Below are positions 58,245 to 64,000 of a stretch of DNA of 64,000 bases, piece after piece. The position numbers and the translations under genes were made by a program. The notes under the pieces are model-generated. The model saw nothing but the letters and a program-made list of their open reading frames with translations, did no database searches and had not been told where the DNA came from. The DNA comes from Glossina fuscipes (lineage: Eukaryota; Arthropoda; Insecta; Diptera; Glossinidae): assembly GCF_014805625.2 (NCBI RefSeq), contig NW_023998526.1, forward strand, positions 699,467 to 763,466, written 5' to 3'. How positions within the stretch are numbered: the stretch's first letter is position 1; every line of letters begins with the position of its first letter.

Positions 58245-58871
58245 TTTTTAAAATTCTACAATGGGATTTTAAGGAACTTCTTAATAATTTTGGTGAACTC
58301 CGTACATTCGTAAGTGATTTCAATCCAACCTTTATATCGCTTCAAGAGACCCATTGTAGAAGCTCTCTTAATCCTGTTCCACTCAAATCATATACTGGAT
58401 ACTTTTCGAATGCTGATCAAAATTTATATTCCAAACAAGGAATTGTTGATTTTATAAAATCAAATATATATAAACGCATAAATTTAAGCTCATGCACATC
58501 TTAAACATAAAATTTACAGTGCTTTCGCTCTATATCCCACCTTCGCAATCGTTTTCTCAGCAAGAACTCTATAATTTTTTCTACGTGGTGCTGTTTTAGA
58601 AAAGGCCTTCATTCAAAGCAATCTTTGAATTTTAAACGATGGAAAACCAACGCACTTGTCAACTTATCACACCTTTTCATATATTGATTTAGCATGCTGC
58701 TCTCCGTCACTTCTTCTTTGGTTTCCTGGTCTATTTTTGATTATCTATATAATAGTGATCACTTTGAAATCATAATCGATTTTAACCTTTCAAAGTCTTC
58801 TGTTAATCCACCAAAACAGTCCAAATTCCTCCTAGATAAAGCGGATTGGATCAATTACTCCAAACAGACCG
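58245..58871 (+). pseudogene. I-like LINE ORF2 endonuclease part
   Basis: Apurinic-like endonuclease that nicks the target DNA. ILQWDFKELLNNFGELRTFV and NPTFISLQETHC include the conserved Gln-Glu-Thr-His block with the catalytic Glu. Later LNDGKPTHLS and, in another frame, SDHFEIIIDFNLSKSSVNPP are the end of the domain, with the SDH catalytic block present. Stops and frameshifts interrupt it. At about 58871 the text jumps straight to SPSAIAYCL, a word found after the RT in copy 1, so the entire RT has been deleted. Confidence 0.72.
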
Positions 58872-59691
58872 TGTCCCCAAGTCGCCATCTGCAATTGCCT
58901 ATTGTTTGTACGTAGCAAAGGAATTGAACATTGTCTTAGAAATTTTCCGCTATTTTGGTTTTAAACCTCCGAGGATTTTGAAAGACTACTCTTTTAACAT
59001 TTCGCTGCCTATGTACAAGAAAGAAGATACTCCAAATTACGTCTTCAGGAATCTAAGAGCTTAAAAAACCTAAGTACTGGAGAACAACGGCTGGAGTCTG
59101 TATTAAAAGCTATATGAAATCCTTCGACTTCGAGATGGAGCACCATCTACAAATTAAGGAATATCATTACAACACCCGGCGAAAAAATTAAAATGCTTTG
59201 GGTACAAACTCGTATCGGTTTATGAGCAGGCTGATCGAGCGGGGAAGTATGCTGCTTCTGCACCTCTAAATATGGGTGATGTTATGGAAAAATTGGATCT
59301 TCAAAGATACATTGGAAGAAAAGTTAAAGAGAAAATTGCAGAAGGAAATCTACAATACCATCACCAGCACTACTCTTCCATTAACCCTCAATTAATTCCA
59401 CTTTTATGTCCTACAAATGTTGGGAAAATCAAGATCCAAACATATTCGTGTATTCGCCTTGGCCATACAATTGCAACTCACCAATGGATCTTAAAGAAGT
59501 CTTCCTCCCCTATCTATAATTGTGGACAAATTGTCACTATAAAGCATATTTTCTGTGACTGCCTTAACTTTTCCTTGGGTAGAAGTACTGCATTTGGAGC
59601 GATTAATCCTCTGGACGTTCTACAATCAGCTATAGAACATTATATCAACACAATATATTACTTAAGTAAAGGTACTAGGCTCAATATGTAA
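58872..59691 (+). pseudogene. I-like LINE ORF2 connector, RNase H end and C-terminus
   Basis: PSAIAYCL, FGFKPPRILKDYSFNISLPM and KKEDTPNYVFRNL match the connector of copy 1. Most of RNase H is then deleted, leaving a frame with PSTSRWSTIYKLRNIITTPG, then EQADRAGKYAASAPL. From 59272 a 139-residue frame (MGDVMEKLDLQRYIGRKVKE onward) parallels copy 1's C-terminus and has NCGQIVTIKHIFCDC, where the first Cys of the motif is lost but His is kept. Confidence 0.8.
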
Positions 59692-59754
59692 TTTACTCTT
59701 ATAAATCAGAGACGATAGTCTAAAATTATAATAATAACAATACATGAAGATCAT

Positions 59755-60426
59755 TCTTTGCTGCATACTTCCGACGAAATTTTTCAACTGGTTTTGATTC
59801 CTAACTTGGTCACTTCAGAAAATGATGTTTTAGATGGGTTAAGAAGGCGCTCATTCACTACTGAGTACTTTACTGGCTCACACAAGCTGGACATTGTTTC
59901 GTTCATCGACTTCGAAGTTCTATTCGACCAAAGAATACGTTTCCATTTGCACACTGAGCGCTTGGTTTCATTAAGAGGTGGTCCAAGGAGCTGAAGGATC
60001 CTTACTTTATATAAAGGCTGTATATATACTTAGTTAGACCAATAATTGAATATGCCTCGGTTATTTGATTTCCTTCCTATAGGTGTCGCTCAATTGAATT
60101 AGTTTAAAAGCAATTTTTACTGTTTGCCCTTAGGAATTTAGGTTGGAGCCCGCTTGTTTTTTTGGCTACTTACGAAAGTAGGTTGCTTTTGTCATCCTTA
60201 TCGTTAAGTAAGTTAAGTTAATATTACTAACGATTAGAGCATATTACTCGGTGAGATAAGTTTTAATGCCCATAAACACCTCTCTATGCACTTCATGTTC
60301 ATTAAGCTCAGTCAATGTAAATATAATTATGAGTTGTCTAACCCGTTCAGAAATGTTTGCAGAAACGCAAATGATGTCTATCACTTAATCCCAATATCGG
60401 ATTCTTTAAAGTCAGGTGAATTATAG
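59755..60426 (+). pseudogene. LINE-B fragment, internally deleted
   Basis: TSDEIFQLVLIPNLVTSEND is the N-terminal RT region seen at 40.34-40.45 kb. It is joined, after a deletion, to DFEVLFDQRIRFHLH (41.33 kb in the better copy) and then, in changing frames, LFALRNLGWSP, SQCKYNYELSNPFRNVCRN and NDVYHLIPISDSLKS. The catalytic RT is absent. Same orientation as the 40-kb copy and about 19 kb away. Confidence 0.72.
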
Positions 60427-61020
60427 CTCACATAGGGCATTAAAAACTTCTGAGTAATACTAATCGAGAGTACCGACTCTCTATGTGGGAACCGTTTCTC
60501 TTAAACTTTTTAAAATAAGCGCAGCTTTCCTCGTTGGAACCGAAACAAGTTCGTGTTTTCTACGCTTATTAAGAGACGAGGATTGCGCTGCAGCACTGCT
60601 TGAAGCTACCCCAACTTGATTATTTGTGTGTGTTTTCTGATACAAACTCAGAAAAGATGCTCTGTCCAACGCTAGAGTAAGAATTCCTACCCGCCATCTA
60701 TTAATTACCTGCACACCCGGACAACTCCAATATCAAGGCCAAGCAGATTACCGGAGGCCTGGAAGTTCTCCTTCCAACGCTCGCACCAATTTTCCTAAAG
60801 TATATTCAAAACTTCTGCAAAAAACTGTATGTAAAAATATGTGTATTCTAATTCACGTTGTTGACAAATATATAAAATCATTTAGTTACACATTTTCGGG
60901 TAAGACAAGAAGGTTTGAAGCGTCCCGCAGAGCTCTTTTCCGATAATCTCGATCTTCCTCTACTGCCAAAAAACGTCAACACTGCGTGATTGCTTAATAA
61001 TAAAATTTATCACCGTTTTA
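60427..61020. other. no gene recognised
   Basis: Noncoding. An inverted CACATAG...CTATGTG pair occurs at about 60429-60486. Confidence 0.35.
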
Positions 61021-61080
61021 CTTACTTTTTTGTGTGTGAAATGGAATGGGTTAAGCCTTTTGGCGATAAGACCAATGTAA
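61021..61080 (+). repeat. 45-bp dispersed core, copy B
   Basis: Contains GAAATGGAATGGGTTAAGCC, then TTTTGGCGATAAGACCAAT, matching copies at 6.37 kb (inverted) and 8.55 kb. An A18 tract follows at 61330-61347 in otherwise featureless sequence. Confidence 0.55.
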
Positions 61081-61450
61081 ATAGCAGAATGATAACTTTG
61101 AACCCTTGATTCTTTTCGCTTTACCAGAGATGTTGATATTGTACGGCGATGTATTCAAAGGATTGACATTGCTGAATTAAACGAATTAAATAGCCAATTG
61201 GAGTGACACGCAAAAAAAAAATTTTATTTATATACCTTGCAAGTAAACTATTAAAATTAGAATTTATTTTGTTTTTTGGACATATAAGCCACAAATTTAT
61301 TGGTTTGGTCCATCTTAACTCAACATACCAAAAAAAAAAAAAAAAATTATATTCATTTTGTAGCTGTTTTCTCCTATAAATGCAATTGCAGACAAGCAAT
61401 AGCAACGCAAGGTGTGAAGTAAGAAAAGAAGTAGAAAGAAAGGGAAAATA

Positions 61451-61552
61451 TTTATCTTAGGATTACCTGCCTATGTTGCTAGTGCTTAATGTTTTTTTTT
61501 AGCGTAAAAATTTGTTTTATTAGTCTAAAAAATAATAATAGTAGTAATAGCA
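61451..61552 (+). mobile_element. orphan 3' tail of the I-like LINE or SINE
   Basis: About 100 bases: TTTATCTTAGGATTACCTGC, then TTGCTAGTGCTTAATG, a T-run, TATTAGTCTAAAA and a degenerate AATAATAATAGTAGTAATAG. These align in order with the last 100 bases of I-like copy 1. No coding sequence or tRNA head precedes it, so it is a severely 5'-truncated insertion. Confidence 0.65.
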
Positions 61553-62994
61553 GTTTTCTCAATTTAAGTTAATTTATTTAATTTTGCGTTCATGTGTTGT
61601 CGCACAGAAATGTTTTGTGGTAAGCAAGTAACCACTGCAAAGGCTAAAATGTTAAGCATACGTTTTTGTGTTGTTTCATGAAAATACATTGGTGTTTTCC
61701 TCGCCAAACGTCGTATTGGCACACAGGGCAGCCGAAGCTAAATGTTCATCTACATTTCAATACATACAAAATCAATTTTATTTTGACAGTTCGTTCGTCA
61801 CGCAATCATTGTGATCAGCACTTAAATCGGAAAACACAATGCTTTCCGTGCCCTTCTCCGTCTTATAAGATTTCTTTTTCGATAATCTTGATGCTCCTCT
61901 ATTCCCAAATAACATAACATGAGCAAAGAAATCATACCGCCTGATATACATATTCTTCAACGCTATTTGGTTATTTAATAAAAATTATTTTGATCGTTAC
62001 CTTTCGAATCAGACTAATTTTTGTGTACTTTCTCGTACTTTGGCACGCAAGGACAAATGTTTCTAGAAGATTTCTTAGCATCTGGTTCGACTAATTTGAG
62101 TGTTTCGTCTGCAGCCGATGGCTTTATCAAATCCCCGAAGATTATTTGCTTAACATTGACGTACTCTTGATTTGCGAGGAACAGCAAGTTAGTGTCGTCT
62201 GGATTCAGTTGAGCACATTTAATGGAAACCTTATAACCATCCCGAAAGGTATGAGTCTATCCTATCGAAACATTTGCAATACGCCATCAGTGTCGGTGAT
62301 AAACTTCTTTCTTCTTACATAGGTTTGCATTAAAAATTTGCCTAAATCCGTTACTACTTAAGGCTACTTAATTTAAAATGAAAAAAACTCAGTTTTCCAA
62401 AGAAAATAAATGCTCATCACTTATTTTAATGTTTTGTAACGTATATAATTTGTTTTATTTGAAAAATTTCACATTTCGCAATTTTACTATTGACTTTGTA
62501 TAGCTCAGGATAACGTGTTGGCACCCATGCCACTGAGGAAAGGAAAAAAATTCTTAGCTAAGTTGCAGTAGGAATGTGTAGGAAACCGACAGACGAACAA
62601 ACTTAAGGTCTCTCAAGCAAACTTTTGGGTGTTTCTATTAGATGGAGGAGTTTCTGCTATTATATTTGAAAGCGGGTTGGAGTAAGAGCGTAATTCCGCA
62701 AAACAGTTTGTGTCGGAAAAAATGGGGAGAAAAGTTGAAAAATTTTCCAATCTGTAGCGAAAATATTTTCAATTACTTTACGCCATCATTGTTTCCACAT
62801 TTTTCAAATTGCAAAAATCGTTTTTCACATTTAGTCTCATGCGATACATTCGTTTAGAAAGAACTTAATTATTATTATATATTTCTCATTAATTTTACTA
62901 GTGGGAAATGCCGAAAATAACGACATGCACTGTTCCGTAGCGTACACTCCGTTGAAAGTGCAGACAAATTTGGTGTTTTAGAAACCTTGAAGTT
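61553..62994. other. no gene recognised
   Basis: AT-rich noncoding DNA; short frames only. The right end may be degraded Tc1 sequence. Confidence 0.4.
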
Positions 62995-63303
62995 CCACCA
63001 AACAACGATCTCATGTATAAGTCCCGCTTAATTCAAAAACCGCTCTTATATAACTGCCGTAAGGTGTTTCACTCTCTTTCCCAATCATCAGACATGAACC
63101 CTATCAAAAATATGTGGTATAAATTAGACTGGCTTGCGCGAAAACACTCAATCTTCTCTATCCAAGATGTGAAAAACAGACTACAAGAAAAATGGAGTAT
63201 TTCCTACACAAAAAAAAAAAAAAAAAAAAAAAATGTAAAATATGTCAAAAGGTTTAAATGGTGTTATTAAGCAAAAACGATACCGCACCAAATATTGGTT
63301 TTA
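62995..63303 (+). pseudogene. Tc1-like transposase C-terminal relic
   Basis: NNDLMYKSRLIQKPLLYNCR, then QSSDMNPIKNMWYKLDWLAR and NRLQEKWSISY correspond to the Tc1 family 'QDNDPKHxSxxxxxW', 'QSPDLNPIENLWxxLxxxxR' and 'LxxxxxEEWxxI' blocks, so the second and third catalytic residues are represented. An A24 run (63210-63233) follows SISY, and after it another frame reads KGLNGVIKQKRYRTKYWF and stops, the usual Tc1 C-terminus. The N-terminal half and inverted repeats were not found. Confidence 0.75.
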
Positions 63304-63914
63304 ATTAATATGCTGTGTTTTATCGTCTTTCCTTACATGAAAAAAATCGAATATAAATGAGGTTATTAAGGTATTTAATTTTCTTGTGTACTGAAATAAT
63401 GTTTTTTTTTTATATATTTTAATATGTGTCCCTAGTAGAACAAAATAGTAAAAATTTTTATGTTTCGACAATGGACTAGGTTTAACAAGCGTTTATTTTC
63501 TGTCGAGCGAAAAAACCGAATATTATAGGAAACTCACTGTGCGTAATCATTTATTGGTTTTTGTAGATTGAATTATTAACAGCTATGCTTATTATTTACG
63601 GCTTAACTGTTACACATTGCAACATAGTTATTTTCGTTGCCTATCCAAAGCATCCACATTGCTAATATATAGGTTTATTTCCTTGTAAGCACACATTGTA
63701 AAAATTGGTTTATCTCACGCACACACATATAACTTTCACAAACATAACATAAACTTAGTAAATATACGCATACGTTGATACATTTTAATTATAAGCAATA
63801 CTATTCAATAAACATATTTTAATACGTATTTTGGATAATATGCGTACCAGCTTGTAACAAACATGAGTATAGTATTAAGCCGCATTGTAACGGTACAGTG
63901 ATGGTGACAGCAGC
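63304..63914. other. no gene recognised
   Basis: AT-rich sequence between the Tc1 relic and the candidate promoter. Confidence 0.35.
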
Positions 63915-63946
63915 TATAAAAGCGTGAAGCGTAATATACTCAGTCT
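63915..63946 (+). promoter_or_regulatory. candidate RNA polymerase II core promoter
   Basis: TATAAAAG at 63915-63922 and the fly initiator TCAGTC at 63940-63945, with A+1 at 63942, 27 bases after the first T. No downstream promoter element is obvious. The following 58 bases to the window end would be 5' untranslated leader. A plus-strand gene would begin just beyond the window, or this could be an LTR promoter. Confidence 0.5.
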
Positions 63947-64000
63947 TCCAATTGTGTTACAGCAGCCAAAGTGGGCCAGGAAGACCGTTTGCAACATAAA

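Larger units (their letters stand above)
56655..59742 (+). mobile_element. I-like non-LTR retrotransposon, copy 2 (RT deleted)
   Basis: Plus-strand copy of the family at 8.8-11.5 kb. It keeps a 5' leader, ORF1 with zinc knuckles, the ORF2 endonuclease, then jumps to the region downstream of RT and continues to the C-terminus. It ends TAGTCTAAAATTATAATAATAAC at about 59718-59740, matching the tail of copy 1. It lies between two LINE-B-type relics, with gaps of about 15 bases on each side. The 5' boundary is approximate, and no target duplication was found. Confidence 0.8.

Noticed and set aside
1..64000. CRISPR array, operon or bacterial insertion
   Set aside because: No regularly spaced repeats and no dense prokaryotic-style genes; the content is consistently insect.

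Overview
The window looks like intronic and intergenic DNA of a higher fly (Diptera). The basis is one unmistakable host exon, the first coding exon of the atypical cadherin dachsous (ds), on the minus strand at 26511-28430. The AT-rich background, the mariner, I-like and Gypsy/Copia families, and the many (TAA)n and (TAAA)n retroposon tails fit this. The species cannot be named from the sequence alone; the mobile-element load suggests a larger genome than Drosophila melanogaster (inference).

Layout. 1-26.5 kb lies downstream of the ds exon on its coding strand, so it is probably the large ds intron. It holds a Gypsy pol relic (1.3-3.4 kb), a pogo-like MITE (4.1-4.4 kb), a Gypsy LTR/gag scrap (6.4-6.8 kb), a 5'-truncated I-like LINE on the minus strand (8.8-11.5 kb), a second LINE's endonuclease/RT relic (11.5-12.4 kb), two decayed Copia relics (13.1-17.3 kb) and a short LINE relic (18.8-19.1 kb). 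From 19.1 to 26.5 kb I recognise nothing. The ds exon has a clear splice donor at its 3' edge.

28.4-64 kb is upstream of that exon (5' intron or intergenic). It holds a mariner with perfect inverted repeats (31.5-32.7 kb), a LINE relic (34-35.5 kb) abutted by a Gypsy element with its 5' LTR (35.5-38.1 kb), two head-to-head copies of one LINE family (38.4-42.3 kb), a mariner relic (44.6-45.0 kb), a tRNA-derived SINE with a perfect 12-bp target duplication (52.2-52.4 kb), another LINE relic (56.0-56.6 kb), a second I-like copy on the plus strand that has lost its RT (56.7-59.7 kb), another LINE fragment (59.8-60.4 kb), an orphan I-like 3' tail (61.45-61.55 kb), a Tc1-like relic (63.0-63.3 kb) and a plausible TATA+Inr promoter at the right edge (63.9 kb).

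The most interesting connection is between the SINE and the I-like LINE. The SINE has a serine-tRNA-like head, and its 3' half resembles the 3' end of the I-like LINE present three times in the same window, including the (TAA)n tail. This is the expected signature of a SINE mobilised by a partner LINE. No other host gene, RNA gene, CRISPR array or bacterial-style operon was seen.
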